Assembly: GCA_014529385.2 (NCBI GenBank)
Contig: CM043965.1
Location: 60,050,433 to 60,114,432, forward strand
DNA length: 64,000 bases
From: Adiantum capillus-veneris
Taxonomy: Eukaryota > Streptophyta > Polypodiopsida > Polypodiales > Pteridaceae
Reading direction: 5' to 3'
A model generated the notes under the pieces. The model worked only from the letters and a program-made list of their open reading frames with translations. It was not told the DNA's origin and made no database searches. Shown piece by piece: positions 42,482-53,494 of this stretch. The position numbers and the translations under genes are program-made. The number at the start of each line of letters is the position of its first letter. Positions within the stretch are counted from its first letter, which is position 1.

Positions 42482-43140
42482 CACCTTCCCACTTTGCCCA
42501 TTGCCACGGTGCTGAGGTTTTAGTGTTGTATCTCCATAAGAATCTTTTAACTGGTTTTAGAAACTCCTTCCAGTTGAATTTGGCTATTTTGAGGAGCGGG
42601 CTGGTGAAGGCAATATAAGGAAGCATAAAAGAGTAAATCACTCTGATTCGACTCTGGAAGGGGAGCAACACATACTCCCACCTTCTCATTTTCCTATGAA
42701 TCTTCGCAAGGACCCACCAGAACCTTTGCTTATGAGTAACGTCCACCCCTAAGGGGGCCCCCAAATGCCTAAAGATCCTACCTTTAGACACAATTTCCCT
42801 AGACTAGATCCATGGGTCAAAAGAGTCGTTTTCCGTCAAGGAGATCAGTCTCAACTTTTCAATATTACATTTTGACCCAAAAACCACAAAAAATGTCTGC
42901 ACAATTTCAAGGGCCTTCTTGAGCACATGAGGGCAGGCTTTCAAGAAGAGGTGGGAGTCGTCCGCAAACATCTTGGCTAGGAGTTGATTGTTACTGGACA
43001 AAGTTAACCCTTGTATTTCCCCCCGCTCAACAGCAACTTCGAGTATCATTATAAGAGGATGTGCTCCAATAGCAAAGAGAAGCGGGGCTAGGGGTCATCC
43101 TCGGATGTTTTTAATCTTAAACATAGGTGTGCATCTACTT
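42482..43140 (-). pseudogene. LINE (non-LTR) reverse transcriptase fragment
   Basis: Minus strand: PLAPLLFAIGAHPL (near 43080), then LLAKMFADDSHLFLKA (FADD catalytic motif near 42965), FFVVFGSKCNIEKLRLI, a stop, then RHLGAPLGVDVTHKQRFWW and MRRWEYVLLPFQSRIRVIYS (43049-42482). This order is palm to thumb of a plant LINE RT. It ends abruptly where the Gypsy-A LTR begins, so Gypsy-A inserted into it. No poly(A) tail or endonuclease is visible. Confidence 0.8.
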
Positions 43141-43326
43141 TGACATCCTTAGAAAGGGTTGTATATGTTTGAGCTCTATTATCTTAGAGTTGGAGAATAT
43201 AGTAGAGCGTATAAATTGTGGGTTTTGTGATATTCCAAGAGAGGATATAGAATTCATTTAGGTTTTAAAATTGTTTGCTCTCGGTACCTCTCTTCCACCC
43301 TAATGGGATCAAATTTCATAGACTCA

Positions 43327-43330
<4 letters not shown>

Positions 43331-43378
<48 letters not shown>
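43331..43378. repeat. (CT)n(CA)n microsatellite
   Basis: About 28 bp CT followed by about 20 bp CA. Confidence 0.95.
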
Positions 43379-43794
43379 TTTTTCTGTCTTGGGAGATTTT
43401 TTTTAAAAAAATCCTTGAAAATCCTACTATTAAAAAAGTATTAAAGTTAAAATGACTATATTTAAATGTTTTTACATATTAAATTTTCTTACCTTATAAC
43501 TTACACTATTATAGACCATTATGTGGGTGGGATAAGACTAAGCCTAGTTTTACTTTGTGTGAGTTTCTTCATCCCCCTCTCTTCTCTCTCCCTCCATCCA
43601 TGTTGGGTTTCAGGTCCCATGGCCGCCGGGTTGTGGTCGGGCATACGCCTTGTTATTCAATTATTGGCTTATAATGAACAATAAGGAGAGTGAGACTCAT
43701 AATCTCACAAGCTCCACCAGAACACAGTGTACTTTTTGCATCCCCTTCCCCTTCTCTCCTTCCCTCTCTTGCAGAGATCACAGGATCCATCAAG

Positions 43795-43806
43795 TGGTAT
43801 CAGAGC
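43795..43806 (+). other. Orphan primer-binding site (Met tRNA)
   Basis: TGGTATCAGAGC preceded by GATCCATCAAG, so an LTR ending CA two bases upstream is possible. The LTR start and partner were not found. Confidence 0.55.
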
Positions 43807-44480
43807 CCAGGAGCATGGCTATTGAGCCCCGGCTAACAGCGCGTGCAGCGACCCCAAGCGAGGGATGCATGAGAGCTTGAAAGCTTCTGCAGTAGCTGGT
43901 CGAGTGCAGAAGAATGCAAGCATTCAAAGGAAAGGGAACTCAAGCTCACGAGCTATATATAGTGCTCGAGCAAGCTTGAAGCAAGGAAAGCTTCAAATCG
44001 ACTCAGCAAGGCCGAAGCAATGGAAATCAAGAGGAAGGAGTAAGCAAGAAATCGAGGAGTTTTGGAGCTTGAAACTCTACAAAAAAGTCAAGCGGACCAA
44101 AAGCAGGTCAAATCTAGCAAATTCGAGTTGAAGGAAAGTTTGCTGTGAGATGTAGCTTAGAGAGCAGAGAATCGAGCGTAGCAAAGGATCTCGGAGGCAA
44201 CCGGAGCTGGGGGGAAATTACACAGTCGCTAGCAAGCCAAGAGGACCCGGATTTGCGGAGAGTCGGACTGCGGATATGAGAGAGAGCAGGGAAACTGTTG
44301 GAACGCTGGAAAATTGGGCTATCAGGCAGCGATGGTAGCAAGCCAAGCAAGGAAGTCAATTGCACACACTCACACACACACACTTTGCAAAATCTCTAGA
44401 TCTCCCAGTCAAGAGGGAGCCATTATAGGGAACGCGACCTCCCTCTCCAATGCGCCATACCATGCTCACCATCGTTTCGG

Positions 44481-44483
<3 letters not shown>

Positions 44484-44521
<38 letters not shown>
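44484..44521. repeat. (CT)n microsatellite
   Basis: Uninterrupted CT run of about 38 bp. Confidence 0.95.
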
Positions 44522-44525
<4 letters not shown>

Positions 44526-45012
44526 TGCGCACCCTCTTTTCGCTTACCATGGGTGTGCCGCTCTATTACCAGAATGGAAGAAAATGTCTGCTTGCTCTTA
44601 GGGTGCGCACATGCACCAGCTGGCAGCACCTCGGCCGGCGGAGATTCGATGGTGTCCCACCACTTTTTTGGACTGTAGCATATCGCTTCTTCACCGCTCT
44701 CCTGCCGCTTGCATAAGAAAGCGACTCCCCTTCCCTAGCCGTTTGCAACCATCGCTAAGCGATAGCAGCCTAAATATAGCGGACGAGTAAATCAGTTGAG
44801 GACTGCACTATATCCACTTCATTGTTCACGTCTGCAGCTATGTCAATCAATTGCATCATTTGTTGCAGCAGCCGACTGCATTGACGATAGGTCATTGTTG
44901 ACGAAAGGTCACCGGAACCATGTCAGTCGGCCTGCATGTGCATTGACTAATAACCGGCCGGTCGGTGGAGCATCGGACTGCTGAGAACGGCCTAGACCCT
45001 GCATGTGCGCAG

Positions 45013-45013
<1 letters not shown>

Positions 45014-45056
<43 letters not shown>
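45014..45056. repeat. (CT)n microsatellite
   Basis: Uninterrupted CT run of about 43 bp. Confidence 0.95.
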
Positions 45057-45058
<2 letters not shown>

Positions 45059-45300
45059 ACTAGAATGTCAACAGTCGGTTTTGGATATTTTTCTCTTTTT
45101 TTTAGGAAGTAAAAATATGAGGTACCCTCCAGAATCTCCCTAGCTACAGCTTGTCCACTACTAATTTCCTACGTTTAATTATGTTTTGCCTCTTCATGTC
45201 CGTATGTGAACATGCACAGTTTGGATAGCAAGTGCATAAGCAATAGTTGAATTTAGATACATTCAAAACTATAGTATTATTTTTTGTTAGTACTAGTGTG

Positions 45301-45344
45301 GCCAGAGGCCTTCTACCGCCTCTCTTTGGCAGAAGGCCTCTGGC
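45301..45344. repeat. Perfect 14-bp inverted repeat at the Gypsy-C break
   Basis: GCCAGAGGCCTTCT and AGAAGGCCTCTGGC are exact reverse complements separated by 16 bp. The hairpin lies exactly where recognisable Gypsy-C integrase sequence stops. Confidence 0.9.
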
Positions 45345-46120
45345 TAGAGTAAATTAGGTTGCTTCCCTCTATCATACTTGCTCTTTTGGCATACTACACA
45401 TTTTGAAACATACTCTTGTATCTCCACTTTTATTGTAGGCCAATAAAAATACGTCTCTACTCCTCAAAGAGTAGGTTGAATACCTCTATGCCCCGCATAG
45501 GGAGGAAGGAGCATGGGATTCATACATAACTTTCTCACGAAGGGAATGGGTAACGAATAGCCTATTGCCGTGGAGAAGATAACAATCCTGCAACGTGAAT
45601 GGTTCCTCTTTCTTCCCCAAAGCAAGGGCTGACATTATGTCTCTAAAGTCAGGGTTAATAGCATACTCATCTATCATAGAGGATAGATTATTGTGAGTAG
45701 CTATAGACACCACATTAACTTTTGGTGTGCTTGCCAGCAATGTGAGCAATATGAAAATTAAATTGTGAAAGAACATTTTCCCACCTCATTTGTTTGTCAA
45801 AAATCTTGGTTTGCGTCATGAAATACTTGAGACTTTGGTGATCGGTTCATAGAATAAATGAAGTCCCCAATAGGTAGTGCTTCCATGTGTCCAAGGCATG
45901 TAGAATAGCTAAAAGCTCTTTCTCATAAATGCCCAGGACTCGTTCATCGGTATTGAGCCTTCGGCTCTCATATGCTATGGCATGCCCTCTTGAAATAAAA
46001 ATGCTCCAAGGCAATCACCGCAAGCATCACATTGGACCTCAAATGGCTTTGAGAGATCCGGAAGCATGAGGACTGGTTGGGAGATAAGCTTTTCTTTGAG
46101 CATATTAAAAGCATTTTTCT
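45345..46120 (-). pseudogene. Gypsy-C RNase H end and integrase zinc finger
   Basis: RNase H traces (about 46120-45780) include reading of an HVTWKHYLLGTSFI-like segment and end in the 96-codon frame 45776-45486 (VDEYAINPDFRDIM-like text; LREKVMYESHAPSSLCGA). After a frame change the finger continues to a CVVCQKSKY-like end before 45345. Text here is approximate because frames shift often. Confidence 0.6.
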
Positions 46121-46129
46121 CCTTAGCAT

Positions 46130-47398
46130 TCCATACATACTTACGACATACTTAACAATCTTCTTAGTTAACCATGTAGTGGTCTAGCTATTTGAGAGAA
46201 TTTTGCTATGAAGCATCTATAGTATGTGCAGATACCAATAAAGCTTCTTAGCTCATGTAGATTCCTTGGACTAGGCTATGCTTTTATTACCTCTAACTTT
46301 GATGGATCCATAAGAATACCATCTTGAGAGATAATATGACCTAGGTATTGAATCTCTTGAAGGAAATTTTTACATTTCTTTTGATTGAGAAAAAGCTTGT
46401 TCTCCCTCAATGCTTGAAAAATCACTTGGAGATGTTGCTTATGTTCCTCCAAAGACTAGGAGTAGATGATGATAACATCAAACAACACTTCAGAGAATTT
46501 TCACTAAGGTCTAAAAATTTTATCCATTAGAGAATTGAACGTAGCTGATGTACTAGTCAAGAAAAAAGGCATGACTAGATATTCATAAAGACCAAACGTT
46601 GTGCGAAACGCGGTATTTAGGATATCTTCATCCACTATCCTTATTTGATGATAGCCACTTTTAAGGTTGATCCTACTGAAGTAGGTGGAGCCTTGCAGCT
46701 TTTTCAAACAGATCTTCTACCTAAGGCACGGGAAATCTGTTTGTGATAGTGATATGGTTTAGTGCTCAATACTCCACACACATATGGTATGTACCATCTT
46801 TCTTTTTCACTAAAAGGACTCAAGAACAAAAAGGAGAGGAACTAGGCCTCACCATACCTTTGTCTACCGATTCATGTACTTGCCTCATGATCTCCTCTTG
46901 TTGAGCTTGTGAGACTCGATAAGGAGGCTTGTTAGGCGGTGAGCTTCCTAGAAGGAGCTCAATGGGATGGTCATCATCCCCTCGTTTTGGAGGTAATTCC
47001 ATAGGGATATCATCGATGAACACATCTTGGAATCCTTTTAGAAAATCAGACAAGTCTAACTCTTCTTGATTCCTACCCTTTACATTCGATGTAACAATAG
47101 GATCTTTTAGAGACTCTTTGACATAAATCATGTACGCAGAAACTGTGCTCTTCATTGATTTATCAAAAGCACGAGGATTTACAAGTGGAATAGTGCGACC
47201 ACGCTCACTAGCATCTATGTACATGTTCTTTCCCCTGTAGTAGGTGAAGTAGATTCTTCTTTTAGGGAACTTCATATTGGCAGCCATGCGATCAAACCAT
47301 GGCGCCTCTAGGATAGCATCCTCATGTTGGAGAGGAGAGATGAAAAATTCTTCTTTGTTGACATAGCTTTGGACATGAAGCCTCAACTTCCCAATCAA
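46130..47398 (-). pseudogene. Gypsy-C protease-RT
   Basis: 47398-46820 (192 codons) has HPIELLLGSSPPNKPPYRVS and VDKGMVRPSSSPFCS, the approach to RT. 46707-46504 has LQGSTYFSRINLKSGYHQIR, then AFRTTFGLYEYLVMPF. Near 46475 the catalytic box reads LFDVIIIYS: the second Asp of Y/F-x-DD is Val (GAT to GTT), so this RT is dead irrespective of frame. QYLGHIISQDGI follows (near 46360). Confidence 0.8.
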
Positions 47399-47399
47399 G

Positions 47400-48298
47400 G
47401 GAGTAATGGAGGCTTATTGTCCCTTGAAAACTGTGCAGCCATTACAATATCTCCCATCTCAAAAGTTTGAATGCCGAACTTCGTGGCCAACTCCGTTGAT
47501 ATGAAATTATGAGTAGAGCAAAGGTCAAATGAGATGAAGGCATCATGCTCTCTTACCTTTCCCCAAGCATAGGAAAGTGATGATCATTTGAAATGAGCGT
47601 CCTCTTTTGGAGCTTCGATGGTGGAAGCCCTAGGAGTCGCATTGCGAGCATTCTTCTTGAGGTAAGAACGATAGCCATGTCCTTGATCCACACACTTGAA
47701 ACACTTATGGTCCTTGTGAAAAGCTTCAAGATCTTCAGGAGAGAGTTTGTTTTTGTCTTTTTAAACTCCCTTTTCCTTGAACCGATTGTTGTTGTTGTTG
47801 GAAGTGCCTTGGGAAGAATTTTAAGCATTGGTTTTCCCCTTTGTATCATTTTTGTCTTGGTTCTCCGGGGTCTTGAAATTTCGTCTAGACCTTGATGGAA
47901 ATTGATGCATGAAGCAACCATGGTGTGATGGATTACTTCGGTGATAGAACCAGGCCATTGAGAGTTGATGTGTTCGGCCATCTCTTCAACTAGTCCCGCA
48001 CAGAATTACTGCTTTTGCTGTGTAAAGTCTATCTTTTGAAAGATAGTAGCCTTGAGATGTAAATCCCAAAACTTGTCAACGAGACTAATGAGAGGGAAGC
48101 TTCAAGCTGCACCATTTGGTAAGCAATTTTTCCTTTGCATCGCTTGCAAGGAATTGATTCATGATGGAAACTTAGAGTTTTCCATGTCTTTGGGGCTTTG
48201 TCGTTTCCACGAAGGCTAGCCCACCATTGACAAGCTGGTTTTTTGGAAGCGTATCGCTACATGGTGTAGCTTGGAGGAATTTGTGAAGCCCTCGCCTT
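47400..48298 (-). pseudogene. Gypsy-C gag (second part) and protease
   Basis: Continues gag after the Copia-3 insertion (FEGEGFTNSSKLHHVAIRFQ). A zinc knuckle near 47690 reads CFKCVDQGHGYRSY, with the fourth ligand Cys changed to Tyr (TAC), as in Copia-1. The protease region near 47520 reads FDLCSTHNFISTELATKFG, a recognisable but altered retropepsin site. Confidence 0.72.
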
Positions 48299-48303
48299 CA
48301 AAG

Positions 48304-48583
48304 TGTAGACATGTAGTAGTGTTAGTGTGTATACGCGCTTCACCAGGGGCACTTTTCTCCTAGTGGGTTTTTCCCCTCGGACATCTGGTGTGAAAGGACA
48401 CCTTATCTCTTAGGGTCTCATATAAGCTTTGTAGCTCTGAGTTTGTATATACTCTATTATTCTAATACAGAGAGATAGACTACAGAGATCTCGTACGCAA
48501 GCTCTGTGTCTTCTCCTTCTCCCATCTTCTTCCTACTCTGAGTTGTTATCTTCCTTCTGTTTCTTGTTTCATCATCTTCAACA
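48304..48583 (+). repeat. Copia-3 5' LTR
   Basis: 280 bp, by eye identical to the Copia-4 5' LTR, and different from its own 3' LTR at about ten positions. Confidence 0.95.
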
Positions 48584-48585
48584 AT

Positions 48586-48597
48586 TGGTATCAGAGC
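48586..48597 (+). other. Copia-3 primer-binding site
   Basis: TGGTATCAGAGC two bases after the 5' LTR. Confidence 0.93.
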
Positions 48598-48967
48598 AAG
48601 GTGATTTCCAGAGCCTCTACTTGTGTTTTCGCGTCCGCACGCGCAATCGCAGTTTTTAGGCAGTTTTCGGAAAATTTGCTCGTGGGAGCATCCTCGACGT
48701 TCCGAGAGTATTCTCAGCAGGTGATTTGCGGTTTTACCCCCCTTTTGAAGCCGTTCGAGCCCTCAAAATTTTGTTCTGAGTAGCGTAGTAGAAGTTACTT
48801 TTCGGAGGCGTTTAGATCAAGAGGGTGTGCTTTTTGACAGATTTTCTTCAGGTAAACAGTTCTTTTGGGAAGCAGCTTGTCTTAGCTTTGTGCTGAGATT
48901 TTGTGTAGATTTTTTCTTGCATTGGAGAGGAGATTTGTGAATCTCTTGGAGGTTCTTTTGATCTCTT

Positions 48968-50344
48968 GTGTGCATCCACAGTATGGCTCAATCTACGAAG
49001 AAAGAGATTGTTGGTGCGTTTACATCCGAAGACAAATTGGATGGTACCAACTATTCTCTTTGGTCTTTTATGGCCAAAAATGTTTTGGTTGGTAAAGGAT
49101 TGTGGGATTATGTATCTGGAGATGAAGTTCATCCAGGTAGCATTTCACTTGCCACGCCTGGTCGTGGTGCAGGTGTTGGTGCAGGACCCTCACAAGTCAC
49201 TCCAGAGCAAAAGAGATGGGATACTAAAGATGCACAGGCTATGGCTGTGATTGCCTTAACCATAAAGAGGACAATCACACCACATATCAGATCGTGCAGA
49301 ACTTCTGAAGATGCTTGGGACACTCTGCAAGCTATGTTTGGAGGAAGAAACGCTGCCAGAATAGAGTTTTTGAAGAAACAACTTGACAAAATACAGATGG
49401 ACGAAGGTGACGATATCATTGAGCATCTTACAAAAATCAGGGATCTCAAAGAGCAATTGCTTAGCATTGATGAAGTGATTCCAGAGAAGGACTTGGTTTC
49501 CAAAACACTCAATTCACTACCACCATCTTATTTGACTTTTCAGACTTCTTTGACTTTGTCTTTGCGATCTAATCCTGAGCCTCTTCGTTTTGAAGAGTTA
49601 GTGGCTTTGCTATTGCAGGAGCATCAATCACGTCAGAAAAAGTCTTTACAGGTGGATGGTATGGATCATGCTCTTGTTGTACAGAACAAAAACAAGGGTA
49701 AAGAGAGTGCTCATCACTCCAAGTCTGGTGCAGGACAGTCTTCAGAGAAGTCTAAAGGTGATTCCAACAAGTCCAAGAAGAAAGGTAAATGTCACTACTG
49801 CAAGAAACTTGGTCACTACATTAGTGAGTGTAAAAAGCGAATTGCTAAAGAAAAGAAGAAAGAGTCAAGTTTGTTTGTTTCAGCTTCTGGTGATTCTTCT
49901 ACAGCTAAAGAAGAGTCTGCAAACTTTGTGCATGATTCTTATGCTTTCTTAGTATGTTCATATTTTTCTGCTTACAGTGTTGATGAGACACAAATGATTT
50001 GGTACTTTGATAGTGGTGCATCCAGGCATATTACTTCAAGGAAGGATTTGTTTTGTTCATTGGATGAAGCTCCAGCAGGAAAGAAGGTGACATGTGCGAA
50101 TAATGCTTCTTATCCAATCAAAGGCGTTGGTATGATTTTGATTACCATTTCAGATGGTTCAGATTTATGCTTGCCAGATGTCTTATATGTTCCAGGGATC
50201 AAGAAGAATTTGTTGTCTATATCCTCTCTTGCAAAAAATGGTCTTCGGGTCATTTTTGAGGATGAAAGATGTGTTGTACGAGATCGAGAGAATGGTTATT
50301 CTCTTATCACTACAGGTACTTGGAAAATGGACTATTTGTGCTAG
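48968..50344 (+). pseudogene. gag: Copia-3 gag-protease
   Basis: 458 open codons. Gag core as in Copia-4 (NYSLWSFMAKNVLV near residue 35). Intact zinc knuckle CHYCKKLGHYISEC at about 276-289. Protease with WYFDSGASRHITS near 345, VTCANNASYP and VPGIKKNLLSISSLA. A frameshift near 50315 sends the frame to a premature TAG at 50342, so pol is not made with it. Unlike Copia-4, Gag here runs on into protease as in normal Copia polyproteins. The family start is probably the sixth-codon Met. Confidence 0.9.
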
Positions 50345-51630
50345 ATCGTTATGAAAAGCAGATTCATGTATGTATTGCAGAAACAAAGACTCAGGCCATG
50401 CAGGATGTTGAGTTGTGGCATGCTAGATTTGGGCATGTTGGTTATGGCAGTTTGATGACTTTACAACGTCATAATATGGTGCATGATTTGTCTTTATTGG
50501 AGATGCCACCAAGACATGTATGTGAAGGTTGCGTTCTTGGAAAGATGCACATATTTGCATTTTCGCAAGATGGTTTAGTTAGAGGGATACGAAAGTTGCA
50601 GCTTGTACACAGTGATGTATGTGGTCCTATGAGGACGCCATCTATGGGAAACAGCCTTTATTTTGTGACCTTCATTGATGAATTTTCCAGGTTTTGTTGG
50701 GTGTATCCACTCAAAGCAAAGCAGATGTGTTTGCAATTTTTCAACATTATGTCGCCATGGTTGAAAATTAAACAGGTTGCAAAGTACAGACTCTTCGTAC
50801 AGATCGAGGAGGTGAATACATGTGAGGTGCATTTAAGGATTTTTTGGGAAATAAAGGCATTAAACACCAATTCACTATGCCATACACACCACAACAGAAT
50901 GGTGTTGCAGAAAGGAAGAACGGGTCTTTAATGGAGACGGCTAGATGTATGCTCAAGGCTAAGAGTTTGCCTCATAAGCTATGGATGGAGGCAGTTGCTT
51001 GTGCAGCACATGTTTTGAACAGGTGTCCTACTCGTGCCTTGAAGACCATTACTCCATATGAAGCTTGGTATGACAGAAAACCTTCAGTCAGTTATCTTCG
51101 TGTTTTTGGTTGTCTTGCTTATGCTCACATCCCTCAGCAGTTACGTGGGAAGCTTGATGATAAGGCAATCAAATGTATATTTGTGGGGTACAGTAGTGGA
51201 AGTAAAGGTTATAGACTTTACAATCCTGCTACAAACAAGATTTTTGAAAGTCGTGATGTAATTTTTGCAGAAACTGCTGCTCAACCTATGGTTGCTTTTG
51301 ATGTACCTCATATGCAGACACATGATGTATTTGAAGGTCCTTCCTTCTTTTGTGGAGAATCAAGAATCACAACAGGTTGATAATCTTGATCAATCTTTTG
51401 ATCATCATGTGACACCTCATGATGTAGAGGAAATTGTGCGTGAAGAGCAAGAAGTTCTCAGGGAAGAAAGAACCTTGCCTAAATGGGTTCAAAAAACTTT
51501 GCAGGATAGCAAGTTGGATGCACCGTTGCCACGAAAAACACGTGCTCATACTACTTTTGGCAGAGAGCAAGTAGATTTGGCTTGCTTTAGCACTCTTTGT
51601 GATGCAGATAAGCCTGATTCATTTGAATAA
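50315..51630 (+). pseudogene. Copia-3 integrase and linker
   Basis: Frame 1 (to about 50720): HARFGHVGYGSL and CEGCVLGKMH (zinc finger), HSDVCGPMRT (first Asp). After a one-base shift: in-frame TAA near 50770, RTDRGGEYM (second Asp), TGA at 50822, then frame 50844-51380 with NGVAERKNGSLMETARC (Glu) and FVGYSSGSKGYRLYN. Another shift near 51340 leads to an acidic linker ending with TAA at 51628. Confidence 0.86.
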
Positions 51631-51660
51631 GCTTTAGAGTGTGTTCAGTGGAAAGATGCT

Positions 51661-53163
51661 ATGCAGCAAGAAATTGATTCTATTCATAAGAATCATACAT
51701 GGGATCTAGTGGACTTGCCTACAGGTAAAAAGCCTATTGGTACAAAGTGGGTTTTTAAGGTAAAAAGGAAACAAGATGGTACTGTTGACAAGTACAAAGC
51801 AAGGCTTCTGGCAAAAGGCCATGCGCAACAGAAAGGCATAGATTATGATGAAACCTTTGCTCCTACTTCTCATGCGTCCACAGTTAGATCACTAGTTGCA
51901 ATTGCTTCTCATCATGGTTGGAAAGTGCATCAGTTGGATATCAAAACTGCTTTTTTGAATGGTGATTTCCAGGAAGAAGTTTATGTAAGTCAACCAAGTG
52001 TTTTTGTTGTAAAAAGTCAAGAGCAAAAGATATGTAGATTGCGTAAAGCTTTGTATGGTCTCAAACAGGCTCCAAGAGCATGGTATGAGAAGATACATAC
52101 TTATTTGATTGGCCAGGGATTTCAGAATAGTCCAACAGAAAGTACTTTGTATGTCAAAAAGAGAGATAGAGTTCTCATTATGCTAACACTTTATGTGGAT
52201 GATATGCTTCTTACAGGAAATACTGCAGATGAAATTGAAGCGTTTAAAGATGCTTTGAGAAAAACCTTTGAGATGTCTGATCTTGGTTTCCTACATTATT
52301 ACTTGGGTATTCAGTTTATGCAATCAGAGGATGGCATATACATGTTGCCGGTAAAATATTTGCATAAAATTTTGTACAAGTTTGGTATGAAAAATTGTAA
52401 ACCAATCTCTACACCCGTAGAAACTGGATCAAAGTTGAGCATGCACGATGTTGGAGAACCTTTTGATGTACATACTTATGCAGCAGCAGTGGTTGGTTGC
52501 TTGATATATTTGGCAGGCAACACTCGTCCAGACATTCAATTTGGGGTTTCACAAGCAAGCAGATTTATGCACAACCCAGGTATGCATCATTGGTAGGCTG
52601 TGAAGCGCATACTTCGTTACCTTTCAGGTACCCCTAATCTTTCCATGTTCTTTCCAGGGGGGGATATGTATGGAAAGCACAGTTCTATGCAGCTTCTTGG
52701 TTACAGCGATTTAGATTGGGCTGGTGATTTTGACACACGACATTCCACAAGTGAGAATTGTTTTTTCTTGGGAAATGCATGTATATCTTGGCTAAGCAAG
52801 AAGCAACCCACAGTGGCTACATCAACTTGTGAAGCTGAGTACAAGGCAGCTTTCACGGAAACAGTTGATTGTGTATGGATACGCAGGTTATTGGCAGATC
52901 TTTGTGAGTTTCAACAGGCACCCACTACCATTTTCACTGATAGTCAGAGTGCTATGGAAGTTGCAAGGAATCCAGTATTTCATGCAAGAACAAAACACAT
53001 AGAGGTTCACTACCACTATGTCACGGAAAGGCTACATGCAGGGGAGATCACACTAACTTACTGTCCTACACAGAATAACATTTCAGATCTATTTACGAAG
53101 GCGTTATCACGAGAAAAGTTTGAAGCTTTCCGAAAAGCTTTGGGCTTACTCTCATACACATGA
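51661..53163 (+). pseudogene. Copia-3 reverse transcriptase and RNase H
   Basis: 311 open codons of RT (KWVFKVKRKQDGTVDKYKAR; DIKTAFLNGDFQEEVY; ALYGLKQAPRAWYEKI; catalytic LYVDDMLLTG near residue 178) end at TAG 52594-52596, where HHW is followed by a stop in place of Trp (TGG to TAG). RNase H continues in the same frame: GYSDLDWAGDFDTRHST, STCEAEYKAAFTETVD, FTDSQSAMEVARNPVFHA. It ends FEAFRKALGLLSYT. Apart from that codon this half is intact. Confidence 0.9.
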
Positions 53164-53210
53164 TGATCTGCTACCTTGTAGGGATTCACACTATCACTAC
53201 AGGGGGGATT

Positions 53211-53489
53211 TGTAGACATGTAGTAGTGTTAGTGTGTATACACGCTTCACCAGGGGCACTTTTCTCCCACTAGGTTTTTCCCCCTGGACATCTGGTGTGA
53301 AAGGACACCTTATCTCTTAGGGTCTCATATAAGCTTTGTAGCTCTGAGTTTGTATATACTCTATTATTCTAATACAGAGAGATAGACTACAGAGATCTCG
53401 TACGCAAGCTCTTTGTCTTCTCCTTCTCCATCTTCTTCCTACTCTGAGTTGCTATCTTGCTTCTGTTTCCTGTTTCATCATCTTCAACA
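53211..53489 (+). repeat. Copia-3 3' LTR
   Basis: 279 bp. It groups with the Copia-4 3' LTR at several diagnostic positions rather than with its own 5' LTR. Confidence 0.95.
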
Positions 53490-53494
53490 CAAAG

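Larger units (their letters stand above)
43141..45300. other. No gene seen; orphan LTR-element leader likely
   Basis: Contains microsatellites and an isolated Met-tRNA primer site (43795-43806) with a pyrimidine-rich stretch before it, as at the end of a 5' LTR. Downstream, 43810-44420 is purine-rich and 44530-45000 relatively GC-rich, but neither reads as a known protein. No matching second LTR was found. Confidence 0.5.
48304..53489 (+). mobile_element. Copia-3: complete Ty1/Copia element with decayed pol
   Basis: 5,186 bp; LTRs 48304-48583 and 53211-53489; perfect target duplication CAAAG (48299-48303, 53490-53494); Met-tRNA primer site 48586-48597; purine tract AGGGGGGATT (53201-53210). 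Gag and protease are open; integrase through RNase H carry at least three frameshifts and four in-frame stops. It lies in the gag gene of Gypsy-C in the opposite orientation. Confidence 0.96.
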
